NCBI GenBank assembly: GCA_029747015.1
Contig: JAKOGI010001348.1
Coordinates: forward strand, 62,001-126,000
Source of the DNA: Carnegiea gigantea
Lineage: Eukaryota; Streptophyta; Magnoliopsida; Caryophyllales; Cactaceae
Length of the DNA stretch: 64,000 nucleotides
Direction: 5' to 3'
Shown piece after piece: positions 11,331-21,204 of this stretch. A program made the position numbers and the translations under genes. Position 1 is the first letter of the stretch, and each line of letters opens with the position of its first letter. The notes below the pieces were generated by a model, which made no database searches, had not been told where the DNA came from, and saw nothing but the letters and a program-made list of their open reading frames with translations.

Positions 11331-12389
11331 TTACATAGACCATAAATCTCATGTCTCTCCGCCAATCAATCTCCTCACACTTCATACTAGGAATGAAGTG
11401 TGTGACCAAAAACAAAGAAGTAGTGTTATATCAAGTCGCCATCTAATTAACATAACACTTTTACAAAATACGATACCCAAAATCATCCTCAACTTCACCA
11501 ACGCCATACAGTCTCTTCATGCCATATGATATATCATATGATTATATACTCAATATAATCGTCCGGGCTCATATGGTGATGATGGATAGATTTTTCCTTA
11601 AACACTCATGAAATTCCATCTCAGCTTGACTGCTTCCCTAACATATTCTCGCTAAACCGTATACATCATGGCCCTTAAGAAACTCATTAAGATAGTATCA
11701 TTAAGCTTCAACTTTATATCATAGCTTTAAATCAAAGGGTCATCGTGCATAGGGTCACACAGTGACAAGAGATAGGAAAGTCTATTGTCACTCCATGTAT
11801 GAGTCGTCGTATAAGCACACATAGTATGAGATATGTGTCATGGCATAACTCCCACTCAGCTGGCTACGTCACTCTTTATGCCATGCGAATCGTCAGTCTA
11901 GATTTTCACCCAAAAATCTAACCTGAGCTACTAGACCAACATACTGAATGTTAATCTTGACACTCAAGATACGGCTTTTAAGGCTTCAATATGAAATCTT
12001 ATTTCATAATTGACTTCCTCGACTCTCATCTTAGAGGCGACTATATTCATTTTGCTCATACACTTCCAATGTGAGTAATCAATATTGCACACCTAGTGCC
12101 AATATGATTCACTCTCATCCTGCCCGCTACTCAAGCATCAGCGCAATTACCTGTGTGACTAGGCCAATCAGAAGCCTTAGATATTTCCATATGCGTAACA
12201 TGCAATAATAAATCATGAGCGCTTTACTCAATTACGAAGAAATGTGTCCATCACATAACAAGACACATCCAAGCACTAAACCTTATGAATTCCTAGACTC
12301 AACAAATGAGTTATGGATGCATCATTAGAAATAGGTTTAGTCACGGGAACATAATCACTTTGTTAGTGTATATATACCTAATGGCAGTG

Positions 12390-13480
12390 CTTTTTGACTC
12401 TATGGTAACAAGATACACAATCTGCCTCCATAGCTAATATTGTCGTGCAGTCTTTGCTTCTTACTACACCATGACATGACTCTCCCAACCAGGGCGAAGC
12501 CAGGACCTGAGATTTGACCGAGACTCATCCGGATTACCATCCCAATCAACATTTTGGGGATCCTCACAACTTAAGGTCTCCTCCTTGATAGCAAAAGACT
12601 AAGTTAGCAATACCACAAAGGTAGTCAATCAGCAAGTCTTGGGTTACTCTAATAACGACTAACTGCAAAGCAATGTCAGGCCATGTACATAACATGACTT
12701 ACATTAAACTTCCTATGACACTAGCGTTAAGAACGCTGTTCATTATCTCCATTTCATCCTCTATTTTAGGGTATTGACCTGAGATTCAAGGTTAGACCCT
12801 TCTCAACCGGAGTATCTACGTGTTTGGAATTATACATCCAAAATTGTTCCAAGACCTTTTAAATGTATACATCTTGTGACAGCTTTCGATTATTTCTACT
12901 CCTAGAACATACTTAGTTTCATCCATGTCCTTCATCTCAAAGATCTAGAACAACCACTTTTAAGTAGCTTCGATCAACTCCAAGTTGTTCCCAACCAATA
13001 ATATGTCATTAACATATAGGGTAAGAAACATAATCCCTCGATGTTGAGTTTGACATACATATGATGGTCTTCTAAAACTATGCATAAGTCAAACTAAGTT
13101 ATGACTTCATGGAATCTAAAGTAACAAATTTGGAAGATTTCTTAAGATCATATATGGACCTTTTTAAGAGGACACACCTTGTCCTCTTGTCCCTTTGATA
13201 CAAAATCAATGGATTAGTCCATATAAATCTCTTCCTCAAGATTACCATCAAGGAAAGCAGTCTTTATGTCCATTTCGAACAACTCAAAGTTCAAATGGGC
13301 AACCAGGCCTAGGAGTAGTCGGGCTTGAACTTATCAATCAAACCATCTACCCAACATTTTATATCGAAAACTCATTTGTCTTCGATAGACTTGCATCGGG
13401 ACGGAGGATCAACAAGTTCGTAAATCAGTTTTCTTGCCACTGAGTCCATCTCATCTCTTATGGCATCCATCCACTATTTG
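12390..13480 (-). pseudogene. Copia reverse transcriptase-RNase H, inactive
   Basis: Minus-strand translation in pieces shows EMDIKTAFLDGNLEEEIYMD (about 13200-13265; first RT Asp kept), then KVCPLKKSIYDLKK, then FLTLYVNDILLVGNN at about 12985-13030. The YVDD box has become YVND (codons at 13005-13016), removing one catalytic Asp. Downstream are a GSLM...PDIA word and the RNase H word DWDGNPDESRS (about 12510-12545). Several stops and frameshifts occur. The RT N-terminal word WMDAIRDEMDSVARK is seen at about 13425-13475. Confidence 0.88.
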
Positions 13481-14456
13481 TGATTTGGTGAATCAATCAC
13501 CTCTTGATAAGAGGTAGGTTCTTCAACTTCCAAGGAAGTGCATAGGAATACATCCTCTCTAACTTAGAAATATCATCGAAGATTTCTTCCATACCCACTC
13601 ATTTGGATCCTGAGACCTTCATTATTTGTACACCTAGATGATAAATCCCCCCCTTTTTCTAAGAAGTATGGGACCAGGAATCCCTCCCTCTTTCTCTAAG
13701 ACGTATGGAAACCTGAGCATAGAGAGAAAATTACTCCCACTATCCATTGGAGGTGGGATCCTGAACGTGTAGACTAACCACATGATTAGGAGCAGGAGAT
13801 TGAGGACAAACCTTATTCTCGGCCTGACTCTCCTCAACATTTTGGAGATTGAGGACGAATCTCATTCTCCTTAACCGACAAACCTTTACCATTCCTATCA
13901 AATAAGAAAGGTGCGCCATACTCGGTGACTTACTGAGAATTCAAATCCTCCCCCTCACTGAGAGATGGTGGAAAGTCTTGTTGTAACTCATACAAATTAA
14001 GGTCCTTTTTAAATTTTACCAAAAGCTTGGGAACTTATCCTCAAGAAAATCGACATTACGAGAATTCGTTTCAAGAAGAAAATATGCACGATCTCGATTG
14101 GTTCGAAGAGTTCCAATATTTCGTTCCAATTGAGTCCTACTACTGCTTTACAGTATATAATCACATTAAGTACCTAATAGCAGTGAGATGATAGGTACAT
14201 ATACCGACATCACGAATATATTACTCCATAATGTACTTTCACACTTATGGACCCGCATATATCAGGAGTGAATAAACACTAAGAGATTCGATGGCCTCGA
14301 AGCCTTACTAAAAGACATTATAATTGCTTTGCTAGCTAAACTTGACTCACACATAGACAACTTAATCCTGATGAGTCAGCCTTAATAGACTATTTTTAGC
14401 TAGTTTAATAACTCTATATTGGCCTTCATGGTCAAATTGAGCATCCTAAAACAGAA
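13481..14456 (-). pseudogene. Copia integrase remnant
   Basis: Heavily broken minus-strand sequence between the pre-integrase region and RT. One recognisable word, IGTLRTNRDRAYF (about 14080-14125), corresponds to the IKTLRSDRGGEYL-type integrase block; both the central Asp and the following Glu look substituted. The assignment rests mainly on position and this block. Confidence 0.6.
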
Positions 14457-14831
14457 TCAAAAATGACGTAAAGATGGAAGATGTCTTGTTTTATCCAAAA
14501 CATTGAAAACACCTTTCAATGTAACATGGCCAAATATATTGTCATTGTATACAATAGCTAAGACATCTAGATGAAAATTAAAGAGAAAACTAATCTCAGA
14601 AACAAAAGACGCAAGGGAATATCGCACCTCAGGTGCATATAGAGCATTGTGAAGGAGAAAAAACGTAGTACCTTCACGGAGCTTCAAATGATATGTCCTT
14701 AATTCAAGGACAACTTCTTCGTCGTCATTACCTAAAACAACAATTTGTGAACCCACCGGGTGGCACTGAAAGTTCACAAAGTCAAGTTGATCTTGAACTA
14801 TATGCTTGGTTGCTCTCGTGATACAATCCAC
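14457..14831 (-). pseudogene. Copia protease / gag-pre-integrase region
   Basis: The 124-codon minus frame begins MDCITRATKHIV, which resembles the copia protease loop (D-S-G-A-T-xH), with Cys-Ile in place of Ser-Gly, so the active-site triad is lost. The remainder (LHNALYAPEVRYSLASF) is the segment linking protease to the pre-integrase domain, in which the usual 'L..VL.VP....L.S' pattern is visible. It would have matured the polyprotein. Confidence 0.75.
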
Positions 14832-14914
14832 TATGGATCATAATTGGCAACTGATACTTGAGAGCATACATATTATCCAGGAGCAACTGTGAAATAAGGT
14901 ACCTTAATCAGCTC

Positions 14915-15330
14915 AAAACAATCCCGAGCGTAAGATCCCTTATTTCTACATTTATAGCATTTCACATGTGCTATATGCGTCTCTTTATTTCCCTTAGCCT
15001 ATTTCCCTTTTGTAATACCAACTTTAGATCCGAAACTTTAAGAGGAAATGAATCTAGACGAACCTGATGCTTAGATAATCCCACATATACTCAACAGTGG
15101 GATAACTTTTAATTCCCTCACTAGAATGTCATAAACGTAATACCACAAAGTATAGCATGTTGATCGATCCATTCTCGAACCATTTTTTTGATATGCTTTT
15201 AAGTTTTCCTGATACTGCTCACTAGCAATATCACCTTTGCCATTTTAGGAGACTAGAACTTGACGACTGTTCTAATACTTTACGCTCATTCAGAAGAAAC
15301 TAAATCTTCTGACACCTTGTGTCATAGTCA
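14915..15330 (-). pseudogene. Copia gag remnant with damaged zinc knuckle
   Basis: A knuckle word CYKCRNKGSYARDC lies at about 14925-14966 on the minus strand. It fits C-x2-C-x4-H-x4-C except that Ser replaces the His ligand. Upstream, SYPTVEYMWDYL (about 15060-15105) resembles the UBN2-type copia gag word 'A.EMWD.L'. Only part of gag is recognisable, with several stops. Confidence 0.65.
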
Positions 15331-15349
15331 GCGCTATCAAGCTGTTAAT

Positions 15350-16075
15350 TGATAAACAAATTACCAATCATATTTTAATTGCCATATTTAGAAGTATATA
15401 TTTTAAAAGATAGACATTAAACATATTTTCAAATAATTAAATTATCAAAAAACTCCATCACTCATATCGCATGATCGAAAATTTTGCTAAGCTCATAATC
15501 ATCACATACAAACATGAATTAGAAATTTTTATAATCCAATTATGACATCTTTCCATAAAACAAAATTTATGGAGAACATTATGGTTAAACTAATTAACAT
15601 TTCAGTAATATCACAAAGATATTCAACTTTATAATGTAAACCAAATTAAGATGAAGCTATCTCATTACATAAAACGAATTTATATAACTACTAATATGTC
15701 ACTTAAAACTCTATCAATGAGATATCAACCATAAATTCAGATTATTATATAAAACATATTTATATAATAAGATGAATCTTTATTGCGAAACATATTTGAA
15801 TAATAACATGTTACAAAAGAAGTTCATTAAATCCCAAAGACCATTATATAAAACACATTCATATAATTATAGATAACATAAAACTTATTCAGATCTCACT
15901 CGCAAATTATAAAACACATTCATAATTTCATAAATTTAGATTTTATGAAACAAATTCATAAAACACTACTAAATTACATAATTAATAGAAAACATGAGAC
16001 GAATTCATATTCGTTAATTTGGGCAAGGAAAAAGGTGCTAAAACAATTAGCAAATTTACTACAATTCATGTAGTT

Positions 16076-16109
<34 letters not shown>

Positions 16110-16990
16110 TGTATGTATATAAAATATATATAAAATATATATAAAATATATTTATATAACACTACTAATTGGTGATTGACATGAAATATATTCACATAAT
16201 CAAATGTAAAATAATTTCTAACATGAATATATCCAAATATTAATCGCAAGTACTTATATATAACATATCCATATAACATTAAAATTTGAATGAAACGAAG
16301 TCAAAGAAAACTTGCAAATTATATGAAACGTATTCATATAATATTGCTTATTTAAAGTTCATGAAACAAACTCATAAAATGAACAAATATTCTATATACC
16401 CAAATAATGGTATGAAACTAATTCATGCGAAACTCCATGAAACATCTTTGTTAACTAGAGCAATGACAGAATAATTAACTGAATCACAACTGCTCATGTA
16501 TTTGCATAAAGTGTATATAAAATTATTAAATAAAAGGATCATCATGAAACATATTCATTTAACTGAATATTATATAAAACATGTTTATATAATATATAAC
16601 ATATGAAATGTATTCATTTACCGACCAAGGGGGATCTTAATATCACATAGATATTTATTGAGTTAGAATAAAACAAATTTATATCATACTAATTTTTTAT
16701 ATGAAACACATACATATAACTTCAATCCAATTGATTATTTACTAGTCACTTCGCATGAAAATTTTAAGTTGACATATATATAAAACGAATTTATATACGA
16801 CATTAAACATATTAATGTTTTCATAACGAACTCATGCATTCAGAATTGAAACTAATTCGAAATCTTAATTTAACAAATGAACTAACTGCATAAAATTTTG
16901 CCCACTTGGACATCATCATAATTCAATTAGAAATCATGCCATAACTAATAATCTTAATAATTGAATTAAAACCAAAAATCAAAAGCTAAA
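15350..16990 (-). repeat. AT-rich hairpin-array segment in the copia leader
   Basis: About 18 short inverted repeats lie between 15553 and 16870. Nearly all share a five-base loop written A[CT]NNA (plus strand) flanked by AA and TT. Arms vary but stay complementary. Best copies: 12-bp stems at 15742-15770 and 16567-16595, 10 bp at 16318-16342, 9 bp at 15941-15963, 8 bp at 16777-16797, 7 bp at 15553-15572 and 16800-16818. Copies at 15843-15867, 15904-15928 and 16697-16719 have 9-10 paired positions with one mismatch. There is no coding potential; the open frames here are chance. Confidence 0.8.
16076..16119. repeat. (TATG)n microsatellite
   Basis: About ten TATG/GTAT tetranucleotide units, followed by three copies of a TATAAAATATA word, inside the hairpin-array segment. 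Confidence 0.95.
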
Positions 16991-17014
16991 AGAAAATTTT
17001 GAATAATAAAACCC

Positions 17015-17700
17015 AACCCCCCCGTCGTATTCGGCCTTCACTTCATTTTCTTTGAGTCCTCTCCCTCTCTAAATCAGTCGTCCAGCCCCACTCTCTCTCT
17101 AAAGTTGCCCATCTCTCTATGACTCTCATACTTCTCAATGCACAGCCGAGACAACTATCATCTCATGGCCCTTTTCCGGTGCCGCCTCCAACACAGGCCA
17201 CCGCGGTTGCTCGAAATACTCCACAAAATCCACCCACATGATGAAACCTCAATCCCACTGCCGCCTAAACGAAGCCCTCGGATTCAAAAACAACCAATCC
17301 GACCAAAACACTATGCCATCAAGTAGATCAGCCGTCGTTGATTCGTCTACCGCTAGCCACTCGCACCACGCGCCTCTCGGGTGGCGACGCATGACGTACA
17401 CGCGTGACAACGTCGGTGTTTTGCGCTGTTTTGGCATCGAGGATGCGTAGAGCAACTATTATGGTGGGGTTTACGAGGAAGAAAACGACCAAGGCTGTCT
17501 TCGTCGGCGGCACTGATGGATTTCAGGTATATCTCTTTATCTCGTTTATTTATTTAAATGTTCGTGTGGATTGGGGTTCGTGGGGTGGCTAACAGAAGGT
17601 CCCTGTTTCCAAACGGGGAAATCAGATTTGAGTCGGGGAGATTTAAGAGAGAGACTCTCTTCCATATCTGAATCCCAAATATTAGAGTTCTGGATTTATA
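17015..17700. other. GC-rich island in the copia leader, possible captured sequence
   Basis: Between the AT-rich hairpin array and the primer site lies a GC-rich stretch with CpG dinucleotides, a CT-rich start (17060-17120) and short open frames on both strands (for example minus 17328-17513, plus 17138-17326). None matches a family I recognise. The plus strand has a donor-like CAG|GTATAT at about 17524-17532. It could be leader sequence or a captured host gene fragment; the sequence alone does not decide. Confidence 0.35.
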
Positions 17701-17980
17701 ATACTTTGTGTCAAAAGGGGGAGAAGGGGCGGTCTATCTACTGTGTTTAAGAGTAGTAAGGGGCGAAGGGGGGAATTTCTGTTAAGGGCAAGAAATTCTA
17801 TCTATAGATAGTTAGATAATTATCTCGATTCCCATGTTATATTACACATCTGAGCATATCAATTTTAGCATAAACAGCGATAGCATAAACCATTTCACAC
17901 AGAATAATATTAAGTTAATAGCCAAATTAATCAAATAAGAATCTACGGCAAGAAAGTTTTATCGGTGCTAGCATCATACA

Positions 17981-17998
17981 GACATGGCTCTGATATCA
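17981..17998 (-). promoter_or_regulatory. Primer binding site of copia element (tRNA-iMet)
   Basis: On the minus strand TGATATCAGAGCCATGTC lies one base after the 5' LTR. It is the standard plant tRNA-iMet site TGGTATCAGAGCCATGTC with one change. Confidence 0.92.
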
Positions 17999-17999
17999 C

Positions 18000-18359
18000 T
18001 GTTGAAAATGTAAGGACTTACTATGATGCCGAAACATTGCCCGGATTTCGCCTGTTAAGTGCTGCCCAAGAACATGGTGGCTACTAAGGTCACCAGTGAG
18101 GTTCACACCCCAAACCCAAATCTCTATGATGGCTAGATTTAGTGTGAGGGACAGGGCAGAAAGAGTATTATATTAGGGATGTTAGTTTCTCAACTGTATC
18201 CATTCTTTATCTGTTTATCCCCTTTTTATAACAGCACATAGCTTTATAACAGAAATATGGAATTAATATGGCTGATTAATACTGAATTAATCGCCTTATA
18301 ACTGCTATATTAATGGAAGATTATGGTGCCATAATGTGACCCTTATTTTTCAATCAACA
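18000..18359 (-). repeat. 5' LTR of copia element (360 bp)
   Basis: Matches 10969-11318. It has a 10-bp extra stretch at about 18331-18340. Ends are TG...CA in the plus text, and ATTTC follows as the target duplication. Confidence 0.93.
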
Positions 18360-18364
18360 ATTTC

Positions 18365-18579
18365 CCTCTTTGGCCAAGAAAGAGAAGATGCATAGAAGTC
18401 AAACATAGACCTTAAAGTGACTTTGATAATGAGGAACAACATATTGGCACTTTCCTCATTATAGTTGGTCCCCAACAAGCCATTCAATGTAATCCAACTT
18501 GTGTTTTAGGTCAAGTACTCAGGCAATGAAGAATAAAATGTTGATGTTATCAAACATTTGCCTAATGTACGTCATATTT
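18365..18579 (-). pseudogene. hAT transposase remnant (piece 2)
   Basis: Minus translation shows FDNINILFFIA then VLDLKHKLDYIEWLVG and later VTLRSMFDFYASSLSWPKRE in another frame, the conserved 'N...LLF.A.VLDPR.KL' segment of hAT transposases. It is bounded on the left by the copia element and on the right by the MITE-like insertion. It joins logically between pieces 3 (10663-10968) and 1 (21205-21900). Confidence 0.8.
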
Positions 18580-18795
18580 AGGCCGTGGTCAACAATAACG
18601 CTTTGAGTAGCATTTAGTATTTTCATCAAGTCAATACACTAATCAGTCAATTTTTAGTATTTGGTAACTTAGTGTTTTGACTAATATTTCAAATAGTGTT
18701 TAGTGTTTTAAGCAACATTTTAAAGAAACTAACAGTATTAGCATTTGGCATTTAGAAGTAGCATTTCATATGTTTTTGGCAGAAAAATATCCTTG

Positions 18796-19067
18796 CGTAA
18801 TGCCCCAACCCTCTCCTGGGTTGCAGACAGTTACCAATAACGGGTTAAAGGATCGTCGACTGGCCCCACAAATCTTTCTGGCATGTTTCGTCCTCGCTCA
18901 CACACTGCCTGAGAAACTTTCCATGAGGTCACATATCCCAAGATTACTCCCCAGTGAGCACGCTTAACTGTAGAGTTCTTAAAAGTGGGATTACCGAAAA
19001 GAAAAGTGCACCTTTGGTTATATAAGTAATCACTTTGATCCTTTTAAGTCACACTCGGGGTATTACA
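18796..19067 (-). repeat. Cassandra LTR A
   Basis: Plus text runs from CGTAATGCCCC (for TGTAACGCCCC) to GGGGTATTACA. Its 5S-like box is reversed at about 18920-18985. It is the leftmost LTR of the tandem part. Confidence 0.85.
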
Positions 19068-19239
19068 ATCATCCTCACTTGAAGCACACAACGTCCTAGT
19101 TGTGTCTCACTAATCAACTGACTTACAAGTCCTCTTAACCGGCGGTTCACACCCAATACGTTTGCCCCGCTAGGTGACTGTCCATGAGCTCTCCATCTAC
19201 TAGAGTAGCTCACGGTCTCGGGTCAGCTATGATACCATC
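19068..19239 (-). other. Cassandra internal domain 1 with primer site
   Basis: About 172 bp between LTRs A and B. The complement next to LTR B reads TGGTATCATAGCTGACC, close to the tRNA-Met primer site TGGTATCAGAGC. Confidence 0.8.
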
Positions 19240-19521
19240 TGTAACGCCCCGACCCCTTTCCGAGTCGCAAGCAGTTACCAGTAATGGCTTCCAGGATCGT
19301 CTACTGGCCCCACAAATCACCACTAGCCTTTCCGATGTGATTCGTCCTTGCTCACACGCTGCATGGGAAACTTCCCAGGAGGTCACCCATCCCAAGATTG
19401 CTCCCCAACAAGCACGCTTAACTGTGGAGTTCCTAAGAGTGGGCTTTCCGAAAAGAAAGGTGCACCTTCGGTGACATAAGCAGTCACTTCATTCTTTTCA
19501 AACCATACTCGGGGTGTTACA
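19240..19521 (-). repeat. Cassandra LTR B
   Basis: Runs from TGTAACGCCCC to GGGGTGTTACA, 282 bp, with the reversed 5S-like region at about 19375-19440. It is shared by the two tandem units. Confidence 0.88.
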
Positions 19522-19692
19522 ATCACCGCCACTTGAATTGCATAACGTCCTTGTTGTACCTCACTAACCAATCGAATTACGCGTCCTCCTAACCGGCGGT
19601 CCACATCCAATATTTTTGCCCCGCTAGATGACTGCCCATGGGCTCTCCATCCATTGGCACAATACACGGTCGCGGTCGGCTCTGCTACCATC
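19522..19692 (-). other. Cassandra internal domain 2 with primer site
   Basis: Homologous to 19068-19239. The complement next to LTR C reads TGGTAGCAGAGCCGACC, again a tRNA-Met-type primer site with one change in the core. Confidence 0.8.
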
Positions 19693-19974
19693 TATAACGC
19701 CCCAACCCCCTTCCAAGTCGCAAGCAGTTACCAGTAATGGCTTCCAGGATCGTCCACTGGCCCCACTAGTTACCACAAGCCTTTCCGACGTGCTTCGTCC
19801 TTGCTCACACGCTGCCTGGGAAACTTCCCAAGAGGTCAGCCATCCCAAAATTGCTCTCAAGTGAGCACGCTTAACTGTGAAATTCTTAAGAGTGAGCTTC
19901 CCAAAAAGAAAGGTACATATTTGATGACATAAATAGTCACTTCAATCCTTTTAAGCCACACTCGGGGTGTTACA
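19693..19974 (-). repeat. Cassandra LTR C
   Basis: Runs from TATAACGCCCC to GGGGTGTTACA, 282 bp. It abuts directly a truncated LTR copy (19975-20220) without an internal domain, and mirrors LTR F at 20700-20981. Confidence 0.85.
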
Positions 19975-20699
19975 ATGAAGTAATAGCTTCCAGGAACGTC
20001 GACTGGCCCCACAAATTACCACAAGCCTTTCCGACGTGCTTCGTCCTCGCTCACACGCTGCCTGCGAAACTTCCCAAGAGGTCACCCAACCTAAGATTGC
20101 TCCCCAACGAGCACGCTTAACTGTGGAGTTCTTAACAGTAAGCTTCCCGAAAAAAAAAGGTGCACATTTGGTGGCATAAGTAGTCACTTCGATCCTTTTA
20201 AGCCATACTCGAGGTGTTACTTATGTCACTTCGATCCTTTTAAACCACACTCGGGGTGTTACTTATGTCACCCGAGTGTGGCTTAAAGGATCGAAGTGAC
20301 ACAAGTAACACCCCGAGTGTGGTTTAAAAGGATCGAATGACTACTTATGTCACCAAATATGCACCTTTCTTTTCGGAAAGCTTACTTTTAAAAACTCCAC
20401 AGTTAAGCGTACTTATATACGACACCCCGAGTGTAAAGGATCAAAGTGACACAAGTAACACCCCGAGTGTGGCTTAAAATGATCGAAATGACTATCTACG
20501 TCATCATATGTGCACTTTTCTTTTCGGGAAGCTCACTCTTAAGAACTCCGCAGTTAAGCGTGTTCGCTGAGGAGCAATATTGGGATGGATGACCTCCTGT
20601 GAAGTTTCCCAGGCAGCGTGTGAGCGAGGACGAAGCACGTCGGAAAGGCTTGTGGTAATTTGTGGGGCCAATCGATTATCCTGGAAGCTATTACTTCAT

Positions 20700-20981
20700 T
20701 GTAACACTCCGAGTGTAGCTTAAAAGGATCGAAGTGACTACTTATGTCACCAAATGTACACCTTTTTTTTTCGAAAAGCCTACTCTTAAGAACTCCACAG
20801 TTAAGCGTGCTTGCTGGGGAGCAATCTTGGAATGGGTGACCTCCTGAAAAGTTTCACATGCAGCGTGTGAGCGAGGACGAATCACACCGGAAAGGCTAGT
20901 GGTGATTTGTGAGGCCACTCAACGATCCTGGAAGCCATTACTTGTAACTGCTTATGACTCAGAAGGGGTCAGGGTGTTACA
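20700..20981 (+). repeat. Cassandra LTR F with best-preserved 5S-like promoter
   Basis: Plus orientation, TGTAACACTCC to GGGTGTTACA. The 5S box A equivalent AGTTAAGCGTGCTTG is at 20799-20813, and the box C equivalent GGAATGGGTGACCTCCTG at about 20829-20846. In 5S genes these internal boxes bind TFIIIA/TFIIIC; whether they act here is not known. Confidence 0.85.
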
Positions 20982-21204
20982 CCTTTGAAAATTTTATATT
21001 CGGATATTATCTATATTCTTTTACGTGAATTACATTAATCACTTAACCCAACAGCTAAATTTACAGAACACATTTATTTCAAAGTTTATCTAAATGGCTA
21101 TCTGCTAACGGCTAAATTAGAAACGCTCTCCGCTAGCTAAACAGTTTTCCGCTACCTGAACTGCTATCTATTACGTAAATAATTAATTTTGCCGAACAAG
21201 GTCT

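Larger units (their letters stand above)
10969..18359 (-). mobile_element. Decayed Ty1/copia LTR retrotransposon (minus strand) inside hAT transposase
   Basis: Direct LTRs of 350 bp (10969-11318) and 360 bp (18000-18359) flank 6.7 kb. On the minus strand the order is LTR, tRNA-iMet primer site (17981-17998), very long leader, gag remnant, zinc knuckle, protease/pre-integrase, integrase, RT with YVND, RNase H, purine tract, LTR: the Ty1/copia order with integrase before RT. At 7.4 kb it is longer than the usual ~5 kb because of a 2.6-kb leader holding the hairpin array and a GC-rich island. It splits the hAT transposase reading frame. Confidence 0.92.
18796..20981. mobile_element. Cassandra TRIM cluster with 5S rRNA-derived LTRs, partly inverted
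   Basis: Repeats of about 280 bp bounded by TGTAAC...GTTACA carry a 5S rRNA-like stretch (ACTCCACAGTTAAGCGTGC, then GGGTGACCTCCTG), the hallmark of Cassandra TRIM LTRs (family knowledge). Minus-orientation copies: 18796-19067, 19240-19521, 19693-19974, and a truncated one at 19975-20220. Plus-orientation copies: truncated at 20454-20699, and 20700-20981. The spacers at 19068-19239 and 19522-19692 contain tRNA-Met-type primer sites. The bases CCTTG before (18791-18795) and CCTTT after (20982-20986) look like a decayed target duplication of the whole cluster. It has no coding capacity. Confidence 0.88.
19693..20981. repeat. 1.29-kb inverted repeat of Cassandra LTRs
   Basis: LTR C plus a truncated copy (19693-20220, minus) face a truncated copy plus LTR F (20454-20981, plus) around a centre near 20337. 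Junction words mirror each other: GTTACAATGAAGTAATAGC near 19970 and GCTATTACTTCATTGTAAC near 20690. The 234-bp centre holds further small inverted fragments of the LTR end and a 5S-like fragment cut short at about 20413. Confidence 0.85.
18580..21204. mobile_element. MITE-like insertion in hAT transposase, itself carrying the Cassandra cluster
   Basis: The hAT frame is interrupted between about 18580 and 21204. The outer 200 bp on each side are AT-rich and non-coding. Ends GGCCGTGGTCAACAA and (complement of the right end) GACCTTGTTCGGCAA are loosely inverted. Inside lies the Cassandra cluster 18796-20981. Without it, the insertion is about 430 bp, a usual MITE size. The target duplication is uncertain (TGAAGGTA versus TGACGTA-like). 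Confidence 0.45.

Noticed and set aside
15553..16870. CRISPR-like array
   Set aside because: Plant nuclear DNA; units are variable hairpins without constant repeats or unique spacers and no cas genes.
18796..20981. Functional 5S rRNA genes
   Set aside because: Only the central promoter-like part is 5S-like, flanked by TRIM LTR sequence; it lacks the full 120-bp gene and carries many changes.
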